This document shows, in pieces, positions 1-5,789 of a stretch of 6,788 bases of DNA. The first letter of the stretch is position 1; each line of letters opens with the position of its first letter. Source of the stretch: Burkholderiaceae bacterium. GTDB lineage: Bacteria; Pseudomonadota; Gammaproteobacteria; Burkholderiales; Burkholderiaceae_C. Under the pieces are notes generated by a model, which saw nothing but the letters and a program-made list of their open reading frames with translations, was not told the origin of the DNA and did not search any database. The stretch covers positions 1-6,788 of the forward strand of contig JALRFN010000115.1 in assembly GCA_023268425.1 (NCBI GenBank), given 5' to 3'. A program made the translations under genes and the position numbers.

Positions 1-265
1 TCAAGGCATTGCTGTTGCTGTGGTCTGTGCCATCGACATCAGCCACTTTGGCCAAGCTGTCGTCGTAGCGCACCCCGTTGACGATGATGGAACCAAAGCC
101 CACGATGCTGCCGCTGGTGAAACTGCCCGTGCCACCGCTGCTGACGCCAGCGATTGGACTACCCCCACCCCCGCAGGCACTGAGTGCTGTGCCCAAAAGC
201 AAAGCCAAGACGCTGCGCCGCGGCAAGCCTGGTGGACCAGAAAGAGAGTGGGCTGAGGTGTTCAT
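1..265 (-). CDS. DUF5666-type lipoprotein, N-terminal part (cut by window edge)
   Basis: The first 88 codons of a gene that continues past the left edge. The N-terminus is a lipoprotein signal: a polar stretch, twin arginines R16-R17 followed by SVL, a short hydrophobic run, and the lipobox LSAC with the acylated cysteine at C31. A GGGGS linker follows. Glycine after the cysteine is not the inner-membrane retention signal (Asp), so outer-membrane sorting is likely. The RR before the hydrophobic stretch is also compatible with Tat export, but this is weaker. After a Ser/Gly-rich linker comes SGSIVGFGSIIVNGVRYD (about residues 51-68), which I recognise as the opening of a DUF5666 repeat, a small beta-rich domain of unknown function. 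The ATG overlaps the stop of the upstream DUF6502 gene in an ATGA, so translation is probably coupled. The family call rests on this one repeat. Confidence 0.8.
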   Translation of the reverse strand, partial: MNTSAHSLSGPPGLPRRSVLALLLGTALSACGGGGSPIAGVSSGGTGSFTSGSIVGFGSIIVNGVRYDDSLAKVADVDGTDHSNSNAL

Positions 266-1140
266 GATTGGGATCCATCGCTGGGCGCGCTGCGCGCTTG
301 TTCTTCGGGGGTCATGTCACGCATCCAGCTGTACATGCCGATGCGCACGGCCTGATCGCACGCGCGACCCGCCTGTTGATCTGCGGCCATCAAGGCCTCC
401 AATTGCGGCACCATGTCGCGCATCAACTGCTGCCACTGCTGGGTGATCAGCACTTTGACTTGCGCCAAGGACTCGGACGACAACTCGTCGGCGAACACCG
501 ACTGTTCAAAGTGCGGCGCGCCCTCACCACGCACGTTGGCGCTGGCGGCGCGGAAATGGTCGCCCACGTTGTCGCCGAGAAAGCCCACCATGTGCGACCA
601 GTCGCCCTGCGGCACCAAGGTGTCCTTGAGCAAACGCAGCTTGCCTTCTTGCTCGGCCACCAGCCCCAGGCGTTGCATCTCGACAATCAAGGTGCGCGGG
701 TGCACGTCGCGGGTCACGCGCGCGGCCAAAGCTTCAAAGCTCGGGGCATCGCCCTGCAGTGGCAAGGCCAGTGGCTTGCCATCGGCATCGAGATGGCTCG
801 GCTCAAACGCCCAGCGGGTGAATATTTCAGTGGCCAAGGAGCGCGAGGCCGGGCGCGCCGGGCGGGTGGCCGATTCGATGCGATCCACCTCGCGGCGGGT
901 CAGCCCAGTCATCGCCGAGATGCGGCTGGTCAAGCGATCGGGGTTGGCGCCCTGGCAAGCGCGGCGTGCGCTGTGCACCATGGCGTGGCGCAACGCCTCT
1001 TCGACGGCCTGGATGGCCACCCCTTGCGCCACACACAACTCAGCCAAAGGTTCGAGCAGCTGCAGCAAGCTCCCCATCAGCGCCTGCTGCTGAGGGTTGA
1101 GCCCTTGCAGGGCTGTGGTTGCTGTTGAAGTCAAGCGCAT
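262..1140 (-). CDS. DUF6502 family protein, HTH-like segment
   Basis: A 292-residue soluble protein with no signal peptide or membrane segment. I place it in DUF6502 by overall sequence look and by the adjacent DUF5666 lipoprotein, a pairing I associate with betaproteobacteria. The function is unknown. Residues about 15-60 look helical. Residues about 68-90 (DRLTSRISAMTGLTRREVDR) read like a helix-turn-helix, so a DNA-binding role is possible. The C-terminal third (about 215-275) is helical and Gln/Met-rich. The start is the ATG at 1140, because GGAG lies six bases upstream of it. The frame stays open to a GTG at 1170, but that codon has no Shine-Dalgarno sequence and lies within the promoter-like dyad. 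The stop overlaps the next gene by 4 bp, so the two form one transcription unit. It might regulate the lipoprotein or its own promoter, which is inference only. Confidence 0.75.
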   Translation of the reverse strand: MRLTSTATTALQGLNPQQQALMGSLLQLLEPLAELCVAQGVAIQAVEEALRHAMVHSARRACQGANPDRLTSRISAMTGLTRREVDRIESATRPARPASRSLATEIFTRWAFEPSHLDADGKPLALPLQGDAPSFEALAARVTRDVHPRTLIVEMQRLGLVAEQEGKLRLLKDTLVPQGDWSHMVGFLGDNVGDHFRAASANVRGEGAPHFEQSVFADELSSESLAQVKVLITQQWQQLMRDMVPQLEALMAADQQAGRACDQAVRIGMYSWMRDMTPEEQARSAPSDGSQS

Positions 1141-1151
1141 GATGGGCTCCA

Positions 1152-1181
1152 CTATAAATGTGCTTTTCACACATTTTATAG
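1152..1181 (-). promoter_or_regulatory. AT-rich inverted repeat at the DUF6502 promoter
   Basis: The left arm CTATAAATGTG (1152-1162) pairs with the right arm at 1170-1181, whose reverse complement is CTATAAAATGTG. The arms match except for one extra A. On the minus strand the region carries TATAAA (1180-1175), a reasonable -10 element that would start RNA near 1168 and leave the GGAG at 1150-1147 in the leader. No convincing -35 element sits 16-18 bp upstream, so the promoter may be weak, activator-dependent or use another sigma factor. A symmetric site over the -10 is what a dimeric repressor operator would look like. The repeat is seen directly; the promoter and operator roles are inferred. 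Confidence 0.5.
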
Positions 1182-1292
1182 AAAACCCAGTCCTTTGCTG
1201 AGGCTCTGTGGCGTTCAGTTTGGATTCATGATGACTTCAATTCCACTGCGACAAAGGGGATTGGGTGCGGACGCCAGCATCGCGGCACCATG

Positions 1293-1318
1293 AAAAAACC
1301 CGGCGCGGAGGCCGGGTT
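1293..1318 (-). terminator. Rho-independent terminator of the MBL-FAD-VOC operon
   Basis: On the minus strand, AACCCGGC and GCCGGGTT form a perfect 8-bp GC-rich stem around a 6-nt loop, running into a T tract (the A run at 1293-1298 on the plus strand). It begins about 20 nt after the stop of the VOC gene. It closes the four-gene operon and separates it from the DUF6502 unit. The rest of the 1141-1338 gap holds only the DUF6502 promoter region. Confidence 0.92.
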
Positions 1319-1338
1319 GATCGGGCTGAATTTGGGTT

Positions 1339-1890
1339 TCAGGCCAGCGGGAACATCTCTTTGTAGCTGCCGTCGTGCATCCACTGCGCGTGGTGCGGCG
1401 CTTTCTTGCTGCGGTCCCACTCCTCCAACATGTCCCACTTGACGCGGTCCAGGGCCTCCAGCATGCCGGTGCGCACGGTGTCGCAGGCCAACTCCAAGCG
1501 GTGGCCGTTGGGGTCGAAGAAGTAAATCGACTGAAACAGCGCGTGGTCTGTCGGGCCAATCACGTCGATGCCCGCGTCTTGCAGGCGCTGCTTGGCCGCC
1601 AACAGCGTGTCCATGTCCGCCACCTTGAGCGCCAGGTGCTGGGTCCACGCCGGGGTGTTGGGGTCGCGTCCCATCTCGGGTTGCGCGGGCAACTCGAAAA
1701 AGGCCAGGACGTTGCCGTTGCCCGAGTCCAGAAAGATGTGCATGTAGGGGTCCGCCTCTCCGGTGGACGGCACGGCGTCTTCGGAAATGGACAAGACCAG
1801 CTTCATGTCCAAGTGCTGCTCGTACCAACGAGCCGTCTCCAACGCGTTTTTGCAGCGGTAAGCCACGTGATGAACTTTTTGAACCAACAT
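1339..1890 (-). CDS. VOC (glyoxalase/bleomycin resistance/dioxygenase) fold protein
   Basis: A 183-residue protein of the vicinal oxygen chelate superfamily. It carries the metal-ligand pattern of that fold: H8 in HHVAYRCKN at the end of the first strand, H85 in TQHLALKVADMD at the start of the second module, and E133 in DPNGHRLEL. With three ligands present a divalent-metal enzyme is likely. The two beta-alpha-beta-beta-beta modules span about 4-66 and 82-136. A C-terminal tail (about 140-183), rich in Trp, Met and His, lies beyond the fold. Family members include extradiol ring-cleavage dioxygenases, glyoxalases, epimerases and hydrolases, and the exact reaction cannot be told. In this operon a step after ring hydroxylation fits. 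The start is the ATG at 1890, with AAGGAG 6 bases upstream; the frame continues to 1968, but that would overlap the DUF2783 gene. It is the last gene of the operon, 10 nt after DUF2783 and before the terminator. Confidence 0.88.
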   Translation of the reverse strand: MLVQKVHHVAYRCKNALETARWYEQHLDMKLVLSISEDAVPSTGEADPYMHIFLDSGNGNVLAFFELPAQPEMGRDPNTPAWTQHLALKVADMDTLLAAKQRLQDAGIDVIGPTDHALFQSIYFFDPNGHRLELACDTVRTGMLEALDRVKWDMLEEWDRSKKAPHHAQWMHDGSYKEMFPLA

Positions 1891-1900
1891 GAGGAACTCC

Positions 1901-2137
1901 TTAGTCTGCGGCGACGACGCCGGAACGGGCGATGTCAAACGCTTCGCGCAAGACAGCGATATCGCCAATGTGGTTGGACAGCAGCAAGACCAAACGCACG
2001 TTGAGCTCGTGGCTTTGCGCGTCGCTCAAATCGCGGTGGGTCTCGATCAAGGCTTCGTAAAAGTCGTCACCCGCGCTGAAATCGCGGAAGTAACGCTTGC
2101 CAGGCTCGAAGAAATTGGGTTGGGTGTTCAATGCCAT
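1901..2137 (-). CDS. DUF2783 small protein
   Basis: A 78-residue protein with no signal peptide or membrane segment. I recognise it as DUF2783 from the core DDFYEALIETHRDLSDAQSH followed by a helical VRLVLLLSNHIGDIAVLREA. DUF2783 proteins are typically encoded beside FAD-dependent monooxygenases, and that is the arrangement here. The function is unknown. The size, helical character and fixed position directly after the monooxygenase suggest a partner, stabiliser or accessory subunit of that enzyme, but this is inference. Its AGGAGAG Shine-Dalgarno sequence starts right at the stop of the monooxygenase gene (12-nt gap), and its own TAA runs into the GGAG of the VOC gene, so all three are translated from one message. 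The N-terminus (1-22) is Phe/Asn-rich. No cysteine is present, and no metal-binding motif is evident. Confidence 0.85.
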   Translation of the reverse strand: MALNTQPNFFEPGKRYFRDFSAGDDFYEALIETHRDLSDAQSHELNVRLVLLLSNHIGDIAVLREAFDIARSGVVAAD

Positions 2138-2149
2138 GTCGATCTCTCC

Positions 2150-3820
2150 TCAAGCGCTCGCCAGTGCGTGACCACAAGCTCGGCGCACCGATGCGCGCAC
2201 GGCTTCGGTGTCCAAGCGACGCCAGCGGGCGGCCACATGTTGGTCGGGGCGCAGCAAGTAAACGGTGCCTGCACGCAAGTCGTAGCGCTCTTGCACACGG
2301 CCTTTGCTGTCCGTCAGCGTGACCAGCCCGCCTGGGGCTTGACCGCGCGGCGAAACGACCAAGGCTTTGACCGCGATCTCGTCTCGCGCCAAGCCTTGCA
2401 AGGCCTGAATGGTCTCGGCGTCCACAGCGCTGGCGTCGTCGGCATAAACCATGACTTGAAATTCGCCACCCGCGTGATGCAGCAACCAGTCACCCCCATT
2501 GACTGGGGCGTCGGCCATGGGCGCACCGGGCACCATGTCGCCAGCGAAGGCCTCGGTCTCGGGCGTGTTCAGGCTGGACGCGCTGTAATAAGACGGCACC
2601 GACAAACGCCCCGAATTGACCAGCTTGCGCGCAAACGGCAGCGTGCGGGCCAAGTCCAACACGGCGTTGCGAAACTGTTTGGACACTGCACTTTTGGGCG
2701 TGATGAAATCAGTAGAACGCGTCGAGTTCATGATGTTTTCATCCGCAGCAAAACCGCGCTCTTGGCTGTAGCTGTCCAGCAGCGTGGCCGGGGCCTTGCC
2801 GTCCATGACCAGCTTGAGCTTCCACACCAAGTTGTCGGCGTCTTGAATGCCCGAGTTCGCACCGCGCGCCCCAAACGGCGACACCTGATGCGCGGCGTCG
2901 CCCACGAACAGCACGCGGCCGTGGTTGAAGCGGTTCATGCGGCGGCACTGGAAAGTGTAGATGCTGACCCACTCCAGTTCAAATCCGATGTCCGGGCCCA
3001 GCATCTGCTGGACACGCGGGATGACGTTCTCGGGCTTGACTTCTTCCTTGGGGTCAGCGTCCCAGCCCAGCTGGAAGTCAATGCGCCAAACCTTGTCCGG
3101 CTGCGCGTGCAGCAACACCGACTGGTTGGGGTGAAACGGCGGGTCAAACCACAGGCGGCGTTCAACCGGAAAGTCCACGTCCATGACCACGTCGGCGATC
3201 AAGAAACGGTCTTTGAAGACCTTGCCTTCGATGTCCAAGCCCAGCATGCGGCGAATCGGCGAGCGTGCGCCATCGGCCACGATCAACCAATCGCAAGTCA
3301 AGGTGTAGCGGCCGTCCGGTGTTTCCACCTCGACTTCGGCCTGCGCCTCGCCCGGCTTGACGCCAACCACTTGGTTGCGAAAGCGCATCTCGATGTTGGG
3401 CAACTGGCGGATGCGCCCAACCATGTAACTTTCCAGGTAGTACTGCTGCAGGTTGACCATGCCCGGGCGCTGGTGGTCGGGCTCGGGCGAGAGGTTGAAG
3501 TTGAACACCTCCTCCTCCACCCGGTAGGTGCGACCCACGTTCCAAGACACACCTTTGTCGGCCACCGGGTCACCCACGCCCAAACGATCTAAGACCTCAA
3601 TGCTGCGCTTGGCGTAGCAGACGCCGCGCGAGCCGATCGAGACGGTTTCGTCGTCGTCCAGCACCAGCACAGACTGGCCTTGTTGCGCCAAGTCGATGGC
3701 CGCACTCATGCCCACCGGGCCAGCGCCGACGATGACCACCGGGTAGTGGCCACGGCGCTGCTCGGCGATTTCAGGCGGCGTGACGTAATCGAACTTGGGG
3801 TAATCGAAGCTCTTGGCCAT
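2150..3820 (-). CDS. FAD-dependent class A aromatic monooxygenase (MhpA/PHBH type)
   Basis: A 556-residue flavoprotein hydroxylase expected to use NAD(P)H and O2 to add a hydroxyl group to a ring substrate in the cytoplasm. All three class A signatures are present: the dinucleotide motif VIVGAGPVG (G32, G34, G37), the DG motif in WLIVADGARSPIR (D183-G184), and the GD motif FVGDAAHQVSPFGARGAN (G307-D308) that contacts the FAD ribityl chain. The tail (about 425-550: GDMVPGAP, then VMVYADD and YLLRPDQHVAARW) matches the thioredoxin-like C-terminal domain of the phenol hydroxylase/MhpA branch. It has no CxxC, so a structural role is expected. The length is usual for that branch. The start is the ATG at 3820, with GGGAG 6 bases upstream; the in-frame codon at 3859 would lie inside the MBL gene. 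It sits 14 nt after the MBL gene and 12 nt before DUF2783. The substrate is unknown; a hydroxylated aromatic acid or phenol is the best guess. Confidence 0.92.
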   Translation of the reverse strand: MAKSFDYPKFDYVTPPEIAEQRRGHYPVVIVGAGPVGMSAAIDLAQQGQSVLVLDDDETVSIGSRGVCYAKRSIEVLDRLGVGDPVADKGVSWNVGRTYRVEEEVFNFNLSPEPDHQRPGMVNLQQYYLESYMVGRIRQLPNIEMRFRNQVVGVKPGEAQAEVEVETPDGRYTLTCDWLIVADGARSPIRRMLGLDIEGKVFKDRFLIADVVMDVDFPVERRLWFDPPFHPNQSVLLHAQPDKVWRIDFQLGWDADPKEEVKPENVIPRVQQMLGPDIGFELEWVSIYTFQCRRMNRFNHGRVLFVGDAAHQVSPFGARGANSGIQDADNLVWKLKLVMDGKAPATLLDSYSQERGFAADENIMNSTRSTDFITPKSAVSKQFRNAVLDLARTLPFARKLVNSGRLSVPSYYSASSLNTPETEAFAGDMVPGAPMADAPVNGGDWLLHHAGGEFQVMVYADDASAVDAETIQALQGLARDEIAVKALVVSPRGQAPGGLVTLTDSKGRVQERYDLRAGTVYLLRPDQHVAARWRRLDTEAVRASVRRACGHALASA

Positions 3821-3834
3821 GACGCGCTCCCACC

Positions 3835-4800
3835 TCAGCCTTGCTGCAAGGCGTGCCACATTTGCTGGTCACGCTCCGCGGTCCAAATGCGCGGGTCGCC
3901 AATGCCGCTGGCCTCGTCGTGCGCGCGCGTCACGTCAAAGGGCAGGCAGTGCTCGTAGATGAACACGTGGCCGAACTTGGGGTCCATTTGGCTGCGCGCG
4001 TGGGCCATGGTCGCGGCCAGGTCTTTGCCCTCGGCCACGGCCTCTTTGGCGCTGCGGTACAGCGTGGAGACGAAGTCGCGGGTGTAGGCCAAGCCCTTGG
4101 CGACTTCATCGGGTGTCATCAGGGTGGGGCCGCGACCGGGCACGACCTTTTCAAAACCCATGGCTTGCAGGTTGTCCAGCGTTTGCGGCCAGTCGGCCAA
4201 GTAGGCGTCGCCGGTGTAGCAAGCGGCATCGGCCTCGACCAAATCGCCGGAGAAACAAATCTTTTGGCTAGGCAAGTAGACGATGGTGTCGCCCTTGGTG
4301 TGGCCACGACCGACTTGCTTGATCTTGACCTCCAGCTTGCCCAACCACAGCGTCATCTCGCCTTGGAAGGTCAGCGTTGGCCAAGTCAAACCAGGCACGC
4401 TTTCCACGGCCTGGAACAAGCGCGGGAAGCGGCCGATTTCAGAGTCCATGTCTTGCTGGCCGCGCTCAACGATCAAGTCGTAGGTGTCTTGGCTGGCGAT
4501 GATTTGCTGCAAGCCTTCGTTCTTGTAGCCCGACGCGCCCAACACACGCACGGCGTGGTAATGGGTCAGCACCACGTATTTGATGGGCAGGTCGGTGATC
4601 TCACGCACCTTTTGAATCACGCCCTGGGCGGCCACTGGCGTGGCCGTGGCGTCGATGATGATCACGCCGTCGTCGCCAATGATCACGCCGGTGTTGGGGT
4701 CACCCTCGGCGGTGTAGGCGTAGGCGTTGTCCGACAACTTGTCCCAAGAAATCTTCTTCTCTTCCAAATCGGCCTGTGAGGCAAACTTCTTTTCGCTCAT
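3835..4800 (-). CDS. MBL-fold protein with an altered second metal site
   Basis: A 321-residue metallo-beta-lactamase-fold protein, probably cytoplasmic (no signal peptide) and first gene of the operon. Fold landmarks are GVIIGDDGVIIIDATAT (38-54), the ligand loop at 79-90, VGRGHTKGDTIVYLP (163-177) with H167, FSGDLVEAD (183-191) with D186, and VVPGRGP (219-225). The usual HxHxDH motif reads H80-Y-H82-A-V84-R85, and the usual GHGP reads G-R223-G-P. First-site histidines (H80, H82, H167) and the bridging Asp (D186) are kept, while the three second-site ligands are Val, Arg and Arg. A dinuclear hydrolase mechanism therefore seems unlikely; a one-metal enzyme or a changed chemistry fits better. 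The C-terminal extension (231-321) has YEHCLPFDVTRAHDE, with H284, C285 and H294. Start: ATG at 4800 with GGAG upstream. The fold is clear; the reaction is unknown. Confidence 0.88.
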   Translation of the reverse strand: MSEKKFASQADLEEKKISWDKLSDNAYAYTAEGDPNTGVIIGDDGVIIIDATATPVAAQGVIQKVREITDLPIKYVVLTHYHAVRVLGASGYKNEGLQQIIASQDTYDLIVERGQQDMDSEIGRFPRLFQAVESVPGLTWPTLTFQGEMTLWLGKLEVKIKQVGRGHTKGDTIVYLPSQKICFSGDLVEADAACYTGDAYLADWPQTLDNLQAMGFEKVVPGRGPTLMTPDEVAKGLAYTRDFVSTLYRSAKEAVAEGKDLAATMAHARSQMDPKFGHVFIYEHCLPFDVTRAHDEASGIGDPRIWTAERDQQMWHALQQG

Positions 4801-4857
4801 GTCGCGTCTCCAAAATGGTCTGGCTAAAAATCAATGTGGCTTTGAAAGCGTGGGCCG

Positions 4858-4887
4858 ATTCTAAAAGCAAAATTTGTTAATCGTCAA
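4858..4887 (-). promoter_or_regulatory. Promoter of the MBL-FAD-DUF2783-VOC operon
   Basis: On the minus strand TTGACG (4887-4882, five of six to the sigma-70 -35 consensus) is followed after 18 bp by TAGAAT (4863-4858, five of six to the -10). RNA would start near 4850, giving a leader of about 50 nt before the MBL ATG at 4800. It overlaps the iclR promoter on the other strand. Confidence 0.7.
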
Positions 4888-4902
4888 TCAATTCGTTATT
4901 AT
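4874..4902 (+). promoter_or_regulatory. Promoter of the iclR-type gene (and probably lysR)
   Basis: TTGTTA (4874-4879, four of six to the -35 consensus), a 17-bp spacer and TATTAT (4897-4902, five of six to the -10) form a good sigma-70 promoter. RNA would start near 4909, about 70 nt before the ATG at 4980. Its -35 lies inside the spacer of the opposing operon promoter, so polymerase probably cannot occupy both at once. Confidence 0.65.
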
Positions 4903-4905
4903 TGA
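4888..4905 (+). promoter_or_regulatory. Possible IclR operator (dyad over the iclR -10)
   Basis: The inverted repeat TCAAT-N8-ATTGA (4888-4892 and 4901-4905) is centred on the iclR -10 and abuts the -35 of the operon promoter. IclR-family regulators usually bind short palindromes near their own divergent promoter, so this is a candidate site. The arms are only 5 bp in AT-rich DNA, so it could be chance. Confidence 0.3.
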
Positions 4906-4943
4906 ATCATCAACATCGCCTCACCTGCTCAAGCACCTCCCTG

Positions 4944-4978
4944 CACCCAGCACCCAGCCCCCAGCATCCAGCACCCAC
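4944..4978 (+). repeat. Five imperfect 7-bp tandem repeats in the iclR leader
   Basis: The units read CACCCAG, CACCCAG, CCCCCAG, CATCCAG and CACCCAC and end one base before the iclR ATG at 4980. The stretch is purine-poor and occupies the place where a Shine-Dalgarno sequence should be, so none is visible. The units have already diverged, which argues against active slippage. Confidence 0.75.
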
Positions 4979-4979
4979 C

Positions 4980-5771
4980 ATGACCCCCTCCACCGAACGA
5001 CGCGGCATCCAATCCATCGAAGTCGGCGGCACCTTGCTGCAAGCCCTGGTGCAGCACGGCGCCCCCATGGGCCTCAAAGACTTGGCCGCCGCAGCCGGCA
5101 TGCCTGCGGCCAAAGCCCACCCTTACTTGGTCAGCTTCGGGCACCTCGGCCTGGTGGTGCAAGACGAGGCCAGCGGCCGCTACGGCTTGGGTCCGTTTGC
5201 CTTGCACATGGGCTTATCGGCGCTGCACAACCTCGACCCCGTCAAACAAGCCATCCCACTGGCCCACCAACTGGCCGACCAACTCAAGACCAACATCGCC
5301 ATCGCAGTCTGGGGCAACATGGGTCCCACGGTGGTGCACATTGAAGAGTTCAGCGAACAAATCCACGTCAACATGCGCCCCGGCACCGTCATGACGCCCA
5401 TGTTGCTCACGGCCACGGGCCAATGCTTTGCCGCCTTCTTACCGGAGCGCGTGGCCAAGCCGCGCATCGCAGCGGAGACCGCTCAAAGCACCAACGGCAC
5501 CCAAGGCCAACTTGACCTCAGTGCGGCCGCTGCAAAGGCCATCATCGACGAGGTGCGCCAGCACGGCATGTCACGCGCCGTGGGCAAGCCGATCCCAGGC
5601 ATCAACGCCTTGAGCGTGCCTGTCTTTCACTCGACTGGTCACATCGCCTTGGCCTTGACCGCCATGGGCCCGGCCTCACAGTTCAACGCCGACTGGAATG
5701 GACCCACCGCCCAGGCGCTGCGCGACACGGCAGGCGTGCTCAACGCCCAGCTCGGCAGTCCCGGCGCATAG
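4980..5771 (+). CDS. IclR-family transcriptional regulator
   Basis: A 263-residue regulator. The N-terminal winged helix-turn-helix (about 9-75) shows the IclR pattern: GIQSIEVGGTLLQALVQHG, then LKDLAAAAGMPAAKAHPYL as the recognition region, and a wing ending GRYGLGPFALHMG. The effector domain (about 85-255) includes PVKQAIPLAHQLAD, VVHIEEF, the RPGTVMTPMLLTATGQCFAAF stretch and INALSVPVF, as usual for the family. Family members act as dimers or tetramers and sense small organic acids, often aromatic intermediates. It is transcribed away from the MBL-FAD operon from an interlocking promoter, so it most likely controls that operon and itself. Whether it activates or represses cannot be told. 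The start is the ATG at 4980, where homology-like sequence begins. The frame is open back to 4902, but that adds a low-complexity Pro/His/Ser segment. No Shine-Dalgarno sequence is visible. LysR follows 18 nt downstream. Confidence 0.9.
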   Translation: MTPSTERRGIQSIEVGGTLLQALVQHGAPMGLKDLAAAAGMPAAKAHPYLVSFGHLGLVVQDEASGRYGLGPFALHMGLSALHNLDPVKQAIPLAHQLADQLKTNIAIAVWGNMGPTVVHIEEFSEQIHVNMRPGTVMTPMLLTATGQCFAAFLPERVAKPRIAAETAQSTNGTQGQLDLSAAAAKAIIDEVRQHGMSRAVGKPIPGINALSVPVFHSTGHIALALTAMGPASQFNADWNGPTAQALRDTAGVLNAQLGSPGA

Positions 5772-5789
5772 GCGGGTCACAATGCGCCC

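Noticed and set aside
78..446. Plus-strand frames at the left edge, Pro-rich and Arg-rich
   Set aside because: They are mirrors of the lipoprotein gene, whose signal peptide, lipobox and DUF5666 motif read clearly on the minus strand.
268..1128. A 286-codon open frame on the plus strand opposite DUF6502
   Set aside because: His/Ala/Gly-rich mirror frame. The minus strand carries the ribosome site, the ATGA overlap with the lipoprotein and the promoter dyad.
1891..1968. An upstream extension of the VOC protein by 26 residues
   Set aside because: It would run inside the DUF2783 gene in another frame. The ATG at 1890 has AAGGAG at good spacing and starts right at the fold.
1889..3592. A 567-codon open frame on the plus strand opposite the FAD monooxygenase
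   Set aside because: It is antisense to a gene with clear flavoprotein motifs, shows no recognisable domain and has no ribosome binding site. Long mirror frames are expected in GC-rich genes.
3841..4779. A 312-codon open frame on the plus strand opposite the MBL gene
   Set aside because: It is a mirror frame of a recognisable MBL-fold gene, with Gly/Val/His-rich composition and no domain.
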